DNA of 64,000 nucleotides from Rhodocyclaceae bacterium. Its GTDB lineage: Bacteria > Pseudomonadota > Gammaproteobacteria > Burkholderiales > Ga0077523. The notes under the pieces are model-generated. The model worked only from the letters and a program-made list of their open reading frames with translations, made no database searches and had not been told where the DNA came from. Numbering within the stretch: position 1 is the stretch's first letter; each line of letters opens with the position of its first letter. The stretch lies in NCBI GenBank assembly GCA_020248405.1, contig JADCHQ010000035.1, positions 21,712 through 85,711 on the forward strand, in the 5' to 3' direction. Shown here in pieces: positions 42,107 to 50,284 of this stretch. The position numbers and the translations under genes are program-made.

Positions 42107-43294
42107 ATGAACTCGCCCGAGATCCTGAACCGCCTGCGCCATGCCGCGCGCATGGACGAAATCGAGCCATTCCACGTGGTGTCGCTGGTCACCCGCGCTC
42201 AGGCAATGGAGGCGGCGGGCCGCTCAGTGGTGAACCTGGTGGTGGGCGAGCCTGAAGCCCCCGCCGCCGAGCCCATCGCCGAGGCCGGCATCCGCGCCAT
42301 CCGCTCCGGCCGCGTCCGCTACACGGGCGCGTTGGGAAAGGCGCGGTTACGCGAGGCCATTGCGCACTGGTACGGCGAGCGCTATCGCGTGACGGTACCT
42401 GCTGGCCGAGTGGGCGTGATGCCCGGCTCTTCCGGTGCGCTGCTCATGACCATGGGTGTGTTGCTGTCTCCGGGCGACGAGGTGCTGATGGCCGATCCAG
42501 GTTACCCCTGCAACCGGCACTTCGTGCGCGCCATGGAGGGGCGGGCGGTGGGTGTTCCCGTGGGGCCGGACACCGCCTACCAGCTCACCGCCGCGCTGGT
42601 GCGGGCCCACTGGGGGCCGCGCACCCGCGCGGTGATGCTGGCCAATCCCTCCAACCCCACCGGTACCAGCGTGCCCTTCGACGAACTCCAGGCGATCCAT
42701 GCCGAGGTAAGGGCGCGAGGTGGCACGCTCATCGTTGACGAGATCTATCACGGCCTGACCTATTCCGGCAGCGACCGGACGGTGCTCGACTTCGCCGACG
42801 ACGCCTTTGTGATCAACAGCTTTTCCAAGTATTTCGGCATGACCGGGTGGCGGCTGGGCTGGATGGTGATGCCCGAGGCGTTCGCTCCGGACGTGGAGAA
42901 GCTTGCCCAGAATCTCTTCATCTCCGCGTCGGACATCGCCCAGGAGGCGGCCATCGCGGCCTTCTTTCCCGAGGCGGTGGCGGTGCACGAACAGCGCCGC
43001 GAGGCCTTTCGCGCCCAGCGCGACTTCCTGCTGCCGCAATTGCGGCGCCTCGGGTTCCAAATTCCCCTGGAGCCCGCGGGCGCGTTCTACATCTACGCTA
43101 ACTGCGAGCGCTTCACCGGCGACAGCTACCGCTTCTGCCTCGATGCGCTGGAGCAGGCCGGGGTGGCCATCGCCCCCGGTCTGGACTTCGGCAGCCACAG
43201 GGCCGCAGCCCACGTGCGTTTTTCCTACCCCAAGCCGATCGAGGTGCTTGCCGAGGGTGTGGCGAGGCTCGAAAGCTGGCTCAAGAGTCGCTGA
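42107..43294 (+). CDS. PLP-dependent aminotransferase, class I/II
   Basis: A 395-residue fold-type I aminotransferase. Visible are VVNLVVGEPEAPAAEP, RYTGALGKARLREAIAHWY, MPGSSGALLMTM, ADPGYPCNRHFV, LANPSNPTGTSVPFDELQAI, VDEIYHGLTYSG and the PLP lysine in NSFSKYFGMTGWRLGW, then HVRFSYPK with the carboxylate-binding Arg. It transfers an amino group between an amino acid and a 2-oxo acid; the substrate is not clear (aspartate or alanine aminotransferase-like). The ATG at 42107 was chosen; one at 42152 is possible. The next gene begins one base after its stop. Confidence 0.87.
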   Translation: MNSPEILNRLRHAARMDEIEPFHVVSLVTRAQAMEAAGRSVVNLVVGEPEAPAAEPIAEAGIRAIRSGRVRYTGALGKARLREAIAHWYGERYRVTVPAGRVGVMPGSSGALLMTMGVLLSPGDEVLMADPGYPCNRHFVRAMEGRAVGVPVGPDTAYQLTAALVRAHWGPRTRAVMLANPSNPTGTSVPFDELQAIHAEVRARGGTLIVDEIYHGLTYSGSDRTVLDFADDAFVINSFSKYFGMTGWRLGWMVMPEAFAPDVEKLAQNLFISASDIAQEAAIAAFFPEAVAVHEQRREAFRAQRDFLLPQLRRLGFQIPLEPAGAFYIYANCERFTGDSYRFCLDALEQAGVAIAPGLDFGSHRAAAHVRFSYPKPIEVLAEGVARLESWLKSR

Positions 43295-43295
43295 C

Positions 43296-44162
43296 ATGGC
43301 CGATCAACACTTCATGCTTGGATTCACCGCGCGCTTCGTGCGCGCCAACGGCGTACGCCTGCACGCCTGGACAGCCGGGGAGGGGCCGGCGCTGGTGCTG
43401 CTGCACGGCTACCCGCAGAGCGGGATCATGTGGCGCAAGGTGGCGCCGCAGCTCGCGCGGCGCTTCAGCGTGGTGGTGCCCGACCTGCGCGGCTACGGCG
43501 ACTCCGACAAGCCCCGCGACGGCTACGACAAGAAGACCATGGCGCGCGACATCCACGAGCTGATGACGGCGCTGGGCCACGGGCGCTACGCGGTGGTGGG
43601 GCACGACCGCGGTGCCCGCGTCTCCCACCGCCTGGCCCTCGACCAGCCCGAGGCCGTCACAAAGCTGTGCGTCCTCGACATCGTGCCCACCCACACGGTG
43701 TTCCGCGATACCGGCCGGGAGCTGGCGGCGGCCTACTGGCACTGGTTCTTCTTCCAGGTCCCCGACCTGCCCGAGGTGATGATTCAGGCCTCGAGCGAGC
43801 CCTTCCTGCGCTTTATGTTCCGGGCGCTATCCTCGGAGGCTGGTGCCATCGAAGAGGCGGCCTTCCAGGAGTACCTGCGCGTATTCCGCCTGCCCGGCAC
43901 CATCCGGGCAGGGCTGGAGGATTACCGCGCTGCGGCCACGCGCGACTTCGCCGACGATGAGGCCGATCTTGCCGGCCGGGTGCGCTGCCCGGTGCTCGCC
44001 ATCTGGGGCAAGGCCGGCAAGATGGACGCGTTGTTCGACGTGCTGGCCACGTGGCGGCAAAAGGCCGACGATGTGCGCGGCCACAGCCTGCCCTGCGGGC
44101 ATTTTATTCCCGAAGAAGCCCCGGAGTTGCTGCTGCGCGACCTGGAAGATTTTCTGGTCTGA
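43296..44162 (+). CDS. Alpha/beta hydrolase, fluoroacetate-dehalogenase-like
   Basis: A 288-residue alpha/beta hydrolase. The nucleophile is D104 in VVGHDRGARVSHRLALDQP, with R105 and R108 at the carboxylate-binding positions of fluoroacetate dehalogenase; D128 lies in LDIVPTHTV and the base His in LPCGHFIPEEAP. H149-W150 in AYWHWFFFQVP and Y210 in EDYRAAA correspond to the halide-binding residues of that family. This supports haloacetate (possibly fluoroacetate) dehalogenation, but epoxide hydrolases share much of the frame. Coupled to the aminotransferase gene. Confidence 0.8.
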   Translation: MADQHFMLGFTARFVRANGVRLHAWTAGEGPALVLLHGYPQSGIMWRKVAPQLARRFSVVVPDLRGYGDSDKPRDGYDKKTMARDIHELMTALGHGRYAVVGHDRGARVSHRLALDQPEAVTKLCVLDIVPTHTVFRDTGRELAAAYWHWFFFQVPDLPEVMIQASSEPFLRFMFRALSSEAGAIEEAAFQEYLRVFRLPGTIRAGLEDYRAAATRDFADDEADLAGRVRCPVLAIWGKAGKMDALFDVLATWRQKADDVRGHSLPCGHFIPEEAPELLLRDLEDFLV

Positions 44163-44262
44163 ACTCGGCGCCGGCCTGCGCTGTCCCAGCGCTTCCTGCG
44201 ATTATGACGGGGTATCCGTCGGCGCAGTTGTTCCGGCGCACGCCACCTTGGGAGATTCCGTC

Positions 44263-45129
44263 ATGTCCTTGAAGTTGAAGATGATCGTCCTGTCAGCCGC
44301 CGCCTGCCTGTGGTCTGCGCAGGGTTTCGCCGCGCCCCAGGAAGAAACCTTCACCATTCCCGAGGAGGGGGCCGAGTACCTGGACGGAAAAAAACTGTCC
44401 AAGCTGATGGATCGTTCCGATCCCAAGGCTGCCACCAACATCGGCTGGCTCTACGCGCGCGGCCAGGGCGGCGTGCAGCAGGATTTCAAGGAAGCCATGT
44501 TGTGGTGGAAGCACGCCGCGCGTTCGGGCTATACCCCGGCCATGAACAACGTTGGCCTTCTCTACGCCAATGGGCACGGCGTATCCCGCGACTACGAAGA
44601 AGCCTTCAAGTGGTGGATGCGCGCCGCCGAGCGGGGCAACGCCTGGGCCATGAATGCCGTGGGCGACCTGTACGAAAACGGCCATGGCGTGCCGCAGAGC
44701 TACGAGAATGCGCTCGCCTGGTACCAGGAAGCCGCCCGCGAGGGTGACGCGCTGGCGCACTGGAACATCGGCAATCTCTCCGAGCAGGGGCAGGGTACGG
44801 CCGTGAGCTACGAGGAAGCCATGCGCTGGTACCAGATCGGCGCGGCGCGGGGTCATGCGCTCAGCATGCACAGCGTCGGGCGGCTGGTGCACCGGGGCCT
44901 CGGCACCAAGGCCGACCCGGTGGAAGCCTATGCTTGGTATGCCGTGGCGGCGCTGCGGTTTACGGAAGAGGACACCGAGGAGGCCGCCGAAAACAGCCGC
45001 TTGCTACAGGAGGTGGCCGGGCTGCTCAACGACGAGCAGCGCACTCGGGGCGACGCCCGTACCGCCGAACTGGACCGCAAGTTCGCGCGCCCCGAAAAGG
45101 GCCGTGCGGCACAAGGCTCCGATGCCTGA
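44263..45129 (+). CDS. Secreted Sel1-repeat (TPR-like) protein
   Basis: A 288-residue protein with a signal peptide (hydrophobic MIVLSAAACLWSAQGFAA, cleavage near residue 24), a short acidic stretch, then five to six Sel1-like repeats of about 36 residues. Examples are NNVGLLYANGHGVSRDYEEA, NAVGDLYENGHGVPQSYENA and WNIGNLSEQGQGTAVSYEEA. Such proteins form alpha-alpha superhelices that hold protein partners, often in the envelope. GGGAG precedes the ATG. Partner unknown. Confidence 0.85.
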   Translation: MSLKLKMIVLSAAACLWSAQGFAAPQEETFTIPEEGAEYLDGKKLSKLMDRSDPKAATNIGWLYARGQGGVQQDFKEAMLWWKHAARSGYTPAMNNVGLLYANGHGVSRDYEEAFKWWMRAAERGNAWAMNAVGDLYENGHGVPQSYENALAWYQEAAREGDALAHWNIGNLSEQGQGTAVSYEEAMRWYQIGAARGHALSMHSVGRLVHRGLGTKADPVEAYAWYAVAALRFTEEDTEEAAENSRLLQEVAGLLNDEQRTRGDARTAELDRKFARPEKGRAAQGSDA

Positions 45130-45414
45130 ACGCGCTGCAGGGCGAGGGGTGCTGTCCGTGGCCTGCTTCGTGCTTTCGACTAGGCGCAGCAAGTGGGACG
45201 GCAGGGGTCGCCAGTCCGGCGCACCGGCTTGGGGAATGTCCGACCGGCGGCGCCTCGCGGCAGTGCAGGCCGCTGGCGCGAGCGTTCTGGTTGCACCGGC
45301 GCCCATCCGGCCCGGCTGCGGCAGGGGTGCTTGCGAAGCTTCACCCGTCCTGGAAGGTAACCGCATCAATCCGGCGCCAGCTTTCGCGCGCCAGTTGCAG
45401 GAAAGGTCTCGACC

Positions 45415-46050
45415 ATGCTGAGACGCTGCATTTGCGTTGTAGTCGCGGCTGGCGCGCTCCACGGTGTCGTCGCCGAAGCGGCGCGCACGTCCCCCCCGTC
45501 CACGGGCGGCTATGGCACCTATCGCGATGAGGGCAGCACGGAGTACGACAACCCTCGCGATACCGGCCCCATCGAAGACCTCCGGGAACTCACCGACCAC
45601 CTGTTGCGCACGGCCGTGCGCATGTCGAAGTACCGCAAGCCGGCCGCCCTGCCCATGGTGAGCCGCATGCCGCGTCCCGAACTGGAAGCCCTGGCATGCC
45701 CGGAGGGCAGCCGCTGCGGGGTGTCCGCCATGTACGAACCCACCCGGGGCATCCTCATCGCCGAAGACCTGCGGCCCGAGACCAACCTGTTCCACCGCTC
45801 CATCCTGCTGCACGAGATCGTGCACTACCTTCAGGAGGTGGGGCACGAACTGGCGGCCATGGCCGCCTGCGAGCGTTGGTATCAGCGCGAGCTAGAAGCC
45901 TATGCCCTGCAGAAGCAGTATCTGCAAAACGTTCACAGTCCGGACCGCGTGGCCTACTCGGGCTCGCGTCCGGTGTGCGACGAGCTACCGCCCGCCGGGT
46001 CGCTCACCCACACGGCGCGGCCGGTCAAGGCGCCTGGCGCGGCCGACTGA
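45415..46050 (+). CDS. Secreted protein with HExxH motif (DUF6647-like putative metallopeptidase)
   Basis: A 211-residue protein with a signal peptide (CICVVVAAGALHGVVAEA). The core contains LLHEIVHYLQEVG, an HExxH zinc-binding motif near residue 133, followed by ACERWYQRELEAYALQKQYL, where a Glu could be the third ligand, and paired Cys residues (LACPEGSRCG). The pattern fits small periplasmic gluzincin-like proteins of the DUF6647 type; peptidase activity is inferred. AGGAAAGG lies upstream of the ATG. The preceding 285-base gap shows no other gene. Confidence 0.65.
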   Translation: MLRRCICVVVAAGALHGVVAEAARTSPPSTGGYGTYRDEGSTEYDNPRDTGPIEDLRELTDHLLRTAVRMSKYRKPAALPMVSRMPRPELEALACPEGSRCGVSAMYEPTRGILIAEDLRPETNLFHRSILLHEIVHYLQEVGHELAAMAACERWYQRELEAYALQKQYLQNVHSPDRVAYSGSRPVCDELPPAGSLTHTARPVKAPGAAD

Positions 46051-46230
46051 TATTCCTCCCGCGCACGCCCCCGGCAGCACACGCCCGGCACGCCGGCCCT
46101 TTCCGGGGCGATGGCCTCCGCCCCCGGGATCTCGGGCGAGCGGCTGCCGATTGCGCAGCAGCGACCCAGGGCCCGAGCCGGCCTCGACTACGCTGCCGGG
46201 TCGTCTCCTGCCTGACCCGTGACCCACCCG

Positions 46231-48378
46231 ATGACCCGCAGCCGGATTGCAGTGCTCGCCGTACTCGTCCTGGTCGCGGGTGCGCTCCTGGCCTTTGACG
46301 CGAGTCCGTTCCTCAGTCTCGACCATCTGCGCCAGCAGCAGGCTGCCCTGGAGCAATGGCGCGCCGCCCGTCCCTGGCTGGCTGCCTCGTCGTACTTCGC
46401 GATCTACGTGGCCGTCACGGCCTTGTCCCTGCCCGGCGCGGCGCTTATGACCCTGGCGGGCGGCGCCATGTTCGGGCTGCTGTGGGGCACGATATTGGTG
46501 AGCTTCGCCTCCACGCTTGGCGCCACCGCCGCCTTCCTCGTGAGCCGCTTTCTGTTGCGCGAGGCCGTGCACGGGCGCTTCGGCGAGCGGCTGCGTGCCA
46601 TCAACGCGGGCATGGAGAGGGAGGGGGCGTTCTACCTTTTCACCCTGCGCCTCGTGCCAGCCTTTCCATTTTTCGCCATCAATGTCCTCATGGGCCTTAC
46701 GCCCATGAAGACACGCACCTTCTATTGGGTGAGCCAGGCCGGCATGCTGGCCGGCACGGTGGTGTACGTGAACGCCGGCACCCAGCTTGCGAAGCTCGAG
46801 TCCATGGAGGGCATCTTCTCGCCGGGTTTGCTCGCCTCTTTTGCGGCGCTCGGCGTATTTCCCCTGCTGGCCAGGAGGCTCGTGGAGGCGGTGCGTGCTC
46901 GTCGGGTGTATGCGGGCTGGAGCAAGCCGGCGCGCTTCGATCGCAACCTGGTGGTGATTGGCGCGGGTTCCGCGGGCCTGGTGTCGGCCTACATCGCCGC
47001 GGCGCTGAGGGCGCGCGTGACGCTGATCGAGAAGCACCGCATGGGCGGCGACTGCCTCTACACTGGTTGCGTGCCTTCCAAGGCGCTGATCCGCTCGGCC
47101 AGGCTGCTGTCCCACATCCGGCGCTCGCAGGAGTTCGGCATTCGATCGGCCAGTGCCGAGTTCGACCTCGCCGACGTGATGGATCGGGTGCAGTGTGTGA
47201 TCCGTGCCATCGAGCCGCACGATTCGGTGGAGCGCTACAGCGCGTTGGGCGTGGAATGCATGCAGGGGGAGGCGAGGATCGTCTCTCCCTGGGAGGTGGA
47301 AGTGAGCACTGCCGCGGGCACGCGGCGATTGTCCTCCCGCGGCATCGTGGTGGCAGCGGGTGCGCGCCCCTTCGTCCCGGCCATCCCCGGCATCGAGGAC
47401 ACGGGCTATCTCACCTCCGAAACGCTGTGGGGATTGCGCAGCTTGCCCCAGCGCCTGCTGGTGCTGGGCGGAGGGCCCGTGGGCTGCGAACTGGCGCAGT
47501 GCTTCGCCCGGCTGGGCTCGCGGGTGACCCATGTGGAAATGCAGCCGCGGCTGATGATGCGCGAGGACCCCGAGGTGTCGGAACTGGTGGCCCAACGCTT
47601 CCGGCAGGAGGGTGTGGACGTACGCACCGGCCACCGGGCGCTGCGCTTCGAGCGCGAGGGTGACGACAAGGTGATGGTGGCCGAGCACGACGGTCGTGAA
47701 GTGCGCATGGGCTTCGACCTGCTGTTGTGCGCCGTGGGGCGTGTGGCCAACACCACGGGCTATGGGCTCGAGGCGCTGGGTATCCCGGTGTCGGCCAACC
47801 GCGCCGTGGAGGTGAACCCGTTCATGGCGACGAAGTACCCGAACATCTACGCCTGCGGCGACGTGGCGGGGCCCTGGCAGTTCACGCACACGGCTTCACA
47901 CACCGCCTGGTACGCGGCGGTGAATGCGCTGTTCGGGACGTGGCACCGCTTCCGCGCCGATTTTTCCGTGATCCCCTGGGCCACCTTCACCGAGCCGGAA
48001 GTGGCGCGGGTCGGGCTGAACGAGACCGAGGCGAAGGAGAAGGGCATCGCCCACGAGGTGACGGTGTATGGCATGGATGGCCTCGACCGCGCCATCGCCG
48101 ACGGCGAAGCGCACGGCTTCGTGAAGGTGCTCACGGTGCCGGGCAAGGACCGCATCCTCGGCGCCACCATCGTGGGTGAGCATGCCGGTGACCTGATCAC
48201 CGAGTTTGTCACGGCCATGAAAAACGGCATTGGCTTGAACCGCATTCTGGGAACGATCCACGTCTATCCCACGCTCGCCGAGGCGAACAAGTTCGTGGCG
48301 GGCAACTGGAAGCGCGCCCACGCGCCGGCCGGAGCGCTGAAGTGGCTTGAGCGCTACCACGCCTGGATGCGCGGCTGA
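46231..48378 (+). CDS. VTT/DedA-like membrane domain fused to FAD pyridine-nucleotide-disulfide oxidoreductase
   Basis: A 715-residue fusion. Residues about 1-225 are a TVP38/TMEM64 (VTT) membrane domain (AGGAMFGLLWGTILVSFAST, LRLVPAFPFFAINVLMGLTP). Residues about 235-715 are a class I disulfide oxidoreductase: VVIGAGSAGLVSAYIAAAL, redox pair GGDCLYTGCVPSKALI, VLGGGPVGCELAQCFARLGS, the FAD-binding NIYACGDVAGP and the C-terminal GTIHVYPTLAEANKFVAGNW, as in mercuric reductase relatives. The C-terminal interface has HVYPT instead of the catalytic HPT of dihydrolipoamide dehydrogenases. Start ATG 46231 (GTG 46219 possible). Function of the fusion is unproven. Confidence 0.85.
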   Translation: MTRSRIAVLAVLVLVAGALLAFDASPFLSLDHLRQQQAALEQWRAARPWLAASSYFAIYVAVTALSLPGAALMTLAGGAMFGLLWGTILVSFASTLGATAAFLVSRFLLREAVHGRFGERLRAINAGMEREGAFYLFTLRLVPAFPFFAINVLMGLTPMKTRTFYWVSQAGMLAGTVVYVNAGTQLAKLESMEGIFSPGLLASFAALGVFPLLARRLVEAVRARRVYAGWSKPARFDRNLVVIGAGSAGLVSAYIAAALRARVTLIEKHRMGGDCLYTGCVPSKALIRSARLLSHIRRSQEFGIRSASAEFDLADVMDRVQCVIRAIEPHDSVERYSALGVECMQGEARIVSPWEVEVSTAAGTRRLSSRGIVVAAGARPFVPAIPGIEDTGYLTSETLWGLRSLPQRLLVLGGGPVGCELAQCFARLGSRVTHVEMQPRLMMREDPEVSELVAQRFRQEGVDVRTGHRALRFEREGDDKVMVAEHDGREVRMGFDLLLCAVGRVANTTGYGLEALGIPVSANRAVEVNPFMATKYPNIYACGDVAGPWQFTHTASHTAWYAAVNALFGTWHRFRADFSVIPWATFTEPEVARVGLNETEAKEKGIAHEVTVYGMDGLDRAIADGEAHGFVKVLTVPGKDRILGATIVGEHAGDLITEFVTAMKNGIGLNRILGTIHVYPTLAEANKFVAGNWKRAHAPAGALKWLERYHAWMRG

Positions 48379-48385
48379 GCGCTGG

Positions 48386-49195
48386 ATGCGTGCCGCGACG
48401 ATGGCAAGGCTGCTGATCGCCATCGCGCTCGCCATGGCCGCGCTGCCTGTGCGCGCTTTCGACCACACCCACGCCGCGTGGACAGTGTTGCTGCAGAAGC
48501 ACGTGGTGGTGCTGGATGGCGGCAAGGCATCGAGGGTGCGCTACGCCGCCCTCGCCCGGGACCGCGCGGCGCTGAAGGGCTACCTGGAGGCGCTGTCGGC
48601 CGTGAAGCCGGGGCAGTATGCGGCGTGGAGCAAGTCCGAGCAGCTCGCGTTTCTGATCAACGCCTACAACGCCTTCACCATCCAGAAAGTCCTCACCCGC
48701 TACCCGGAGCTGGCATCGATTCGCGATTTCGGCACCGTGTTCGGCAACCCGTGGAAGGACCGTTTCTTCACGCTTTTGGGCAGACCCGCGAGCCTGGACG
48801 GCATTGAGCACGACATGATCCGCGCGCCGGGCGTGTTCGACGAACCGCGGATTCACTTCGCCGTCAATTGCGCTTCGGTGGGATGCCCCATGCTGCGGGA
48901 GGAGGCCTACGCCGGCGAGAGGCTCGAGGCGCAACTCGAGGAGCAGACCCGGCGCTTCCTGTCCGACCGGTCGCGGAACCGGTTCGCGGACGGGCGGCTC
49001 GCGGTGTCGAAGATCTTCGAGTGGTATCGGAAGGATTTCGCCTCGGGGTATCGCGGGATCGGGTCGGTGGAGCAATTCCTGGCCCGTCACGCCGATTTGC
49101 TCGCCGACTCTCCCGAGGACCGCGCGCGCATCCGGGCAGGCGCGCTGCGGGTCGACAGCCTCGACTACGACTGGGCGCTCAACGATACCCGCTAG
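48386..49195 (+). CDS. Secreted DUF547 protein
   Basis: A 269-residue protein with a signal peptide (ARLLIAIALAMAALPVRA). The DUF547 core is visible: SKSEQLAFLINAYNAFTIQKV, PWKDRFFTLLG, SLDGIEHDMIR, PRIHFAVNCASVGCPMLREE with the conserved Cys pair, and KIFEWYRKDF. DUF547 proteins have a papain-like fold (Cys/His) but no defined role in bacteria. It lies 7 bases after the VTT-oxidoreductase gene, a pairing I would treat as functional. Start ATG 48386; ATG 48401 is an alternative. Confidence 0.85.
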   Translation: MRAATMARLLIAIALAMAALPVRAFDHTHAAWTVLLQKHVVVLDGGKASRVRYAALARDRAALKGYLEALSAVKPGQYAAWSKSEQLAFLINAYNAFTIQKVLTRYPELASIRDFGTVFGNPWKDRFFTLLGRPASLDGIEHDMIRAPGVFDEPRIHFAVNCASVGCPMLREEAYAGERLEAQLEEQTRRFLSDRSRNRFADGRLAVSKIFEWYRKDFASGYRGIGSVEQFLARHADLLADSPEDRARIRAGALRVDSLDYDWALNDTR

Positions 49196-49245
49196 TGCCG
49201 CGCTATGCTTGCCGCCTTCGCTTTAGACGCCCCGGGAAACGCCCC

Positions 49246-49797
49246 ATGACCTCAGCGCTGCTGAGCGCCGACACCTCCGCCCTGCTGGTCATCGATCTCC
49301 AGGCGCGCCTGCTGCCTGCCATTCACGGCGGGGCGCGCGTGCTGGCCAACAGCATCTGGCTGGTGCAGGTGGCGCGGCGCCTGGGTGTGCCCGTGCTGTG
49401 CTCCGAGCAGTACCCCCAGGGCCTGGGCCCCTGCGCGCCGGAGCTCGCCGCCGTGCTGCCGGAGGATGCGGTGCGCACGAAGCAGCATTTTTCCTGCGTG
49501 GCGGAGGGCTGCTTCGAAGACCATCCAGCCTGGCGTCGTCCGCAACTCGTGGTGTGCGGCACCGAGGCGCACGTGTGCGTGCTGCAGAGCGTGCTCGACC
49601 TGAGGGCGCGCGGCACCCAGGTATTCGTGGCGGCCGATGCCGTGGGCTCGCGCCGGCCCTCCGATCGCGCGCTTGCCCTGGCGCGCATGCGTTGTCACGG
49701 CGTCGAGGTGGTGTCTCGGGAGATGGTGGCCTTCGAGTGGCTGCACCGCGCCGGCACCGATGTGTTTCGCGAGGTGAGCCGTGGATTCATCCGCTGA
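49246..49797 (+). CDS. Isochorismatase-like cysteine hydrolase
   Basis: A 183-residue cysteine hydrolase. The catalytic triad is visible as D17 in LLVIDLQARLL, Lys in RTKQHFSC and Cys in VVCGTEAHVCVLQSVLDL, with the cis-peptide region just before it. Its short form and YCAR-like sequence (YPQGLGPCAPEL) match small bacterial isochorismatase-family hydrolases with unknown amide substrates. The 3' end overlaps the next gene by 17 bases. Confidence 0.85.
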   Translation: MTSALLSADTSALLVIDLQARLLPAIHGGARVLANSIWLVQVARRLGVPVLCSEQYPQGLGPCAPELAAVLPEDAVRTKQHFSCVAEGCFEDHPAWRRPQLVVCGTEAHVCVLQSVLDLRARGTQVFVAADAVGSRRPSDRALALARMRCHGVEVVSREMVAFEWLHRAGTDVFREVSRGFIR

Positions 49798-50269
49798 CCG
49801 GGCGGGAGAGACCCCGGCGGTCAATGCCTATGCGCTGCTCGCCACCTTGCAGAACTTCGTGGAGCGTCGTCAGGCGGCGGTGTCGGCGCTGGACCTGCCC
49901 GGCATGCTGGACCACATGCTGGCGTGGTACGTGGCCCTGCCGCCCGGCCGTTTGCTGCCCGAGGCGCTGTCCGACGAGCTGGTGTATCGCTACGGCGGCT
50001 GGTCGGAGGGGTGCGCCACGGGCTTCAAGGTAAGCCTTCTGCGGCGGCTGAGTGTGCGTGCCGAGCTTGGCGAGACACAGTGGCTGGCCGGCATCTCGCT
50101 GCTCTACGAACCCGCCGGCCGCGCGAGCCTGGCGCGCTTCAGCACCGCCTCCGCCGACTGGCCTTCCCTGTCCGCCTTTCGCAGCGCCGTGGAGTCTTCG
50201 CCGGCTTTTCGCCAACTCGCTGAAGCCCCGCCCATGGCGGCGGCGCTGGAGGGAGGCGGGCTGCGCTGA
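49781..50269 (+). CDS. Hypothetical protein coupled to the isochorismatase-like gene
   Basis: A 162-residue cytoplasmic protein, mostly helical by composition (NAYALLATLQNFVERRQAAV, LDLPGMLDHMLAWYVAL), with no recognisable family. The GTG start lies inside the 3' end of the isochorismatase-like gene and is preceded by GAGGTGA at proper spacing, which supports real translation. It ends 16 bases before the convergent LarA-like gene. Confidence 0.65.
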   Translation: MDSSADRAGETPAVNAYALLATLQNFVERRQAAVSALDLPGMLDHMLAWYVALPPGRLLPEALSDELVYRYGGWSEGCATGFKVSLLRRLSVRAELGETQWLAGISLLYEPAGRASLARFSTASADWPSLSAFRSAVESSPAFRQLAEAPPMAAALEGGGLR

Positions 50270-50284
50270 AGGCTGCGCCGCCGC

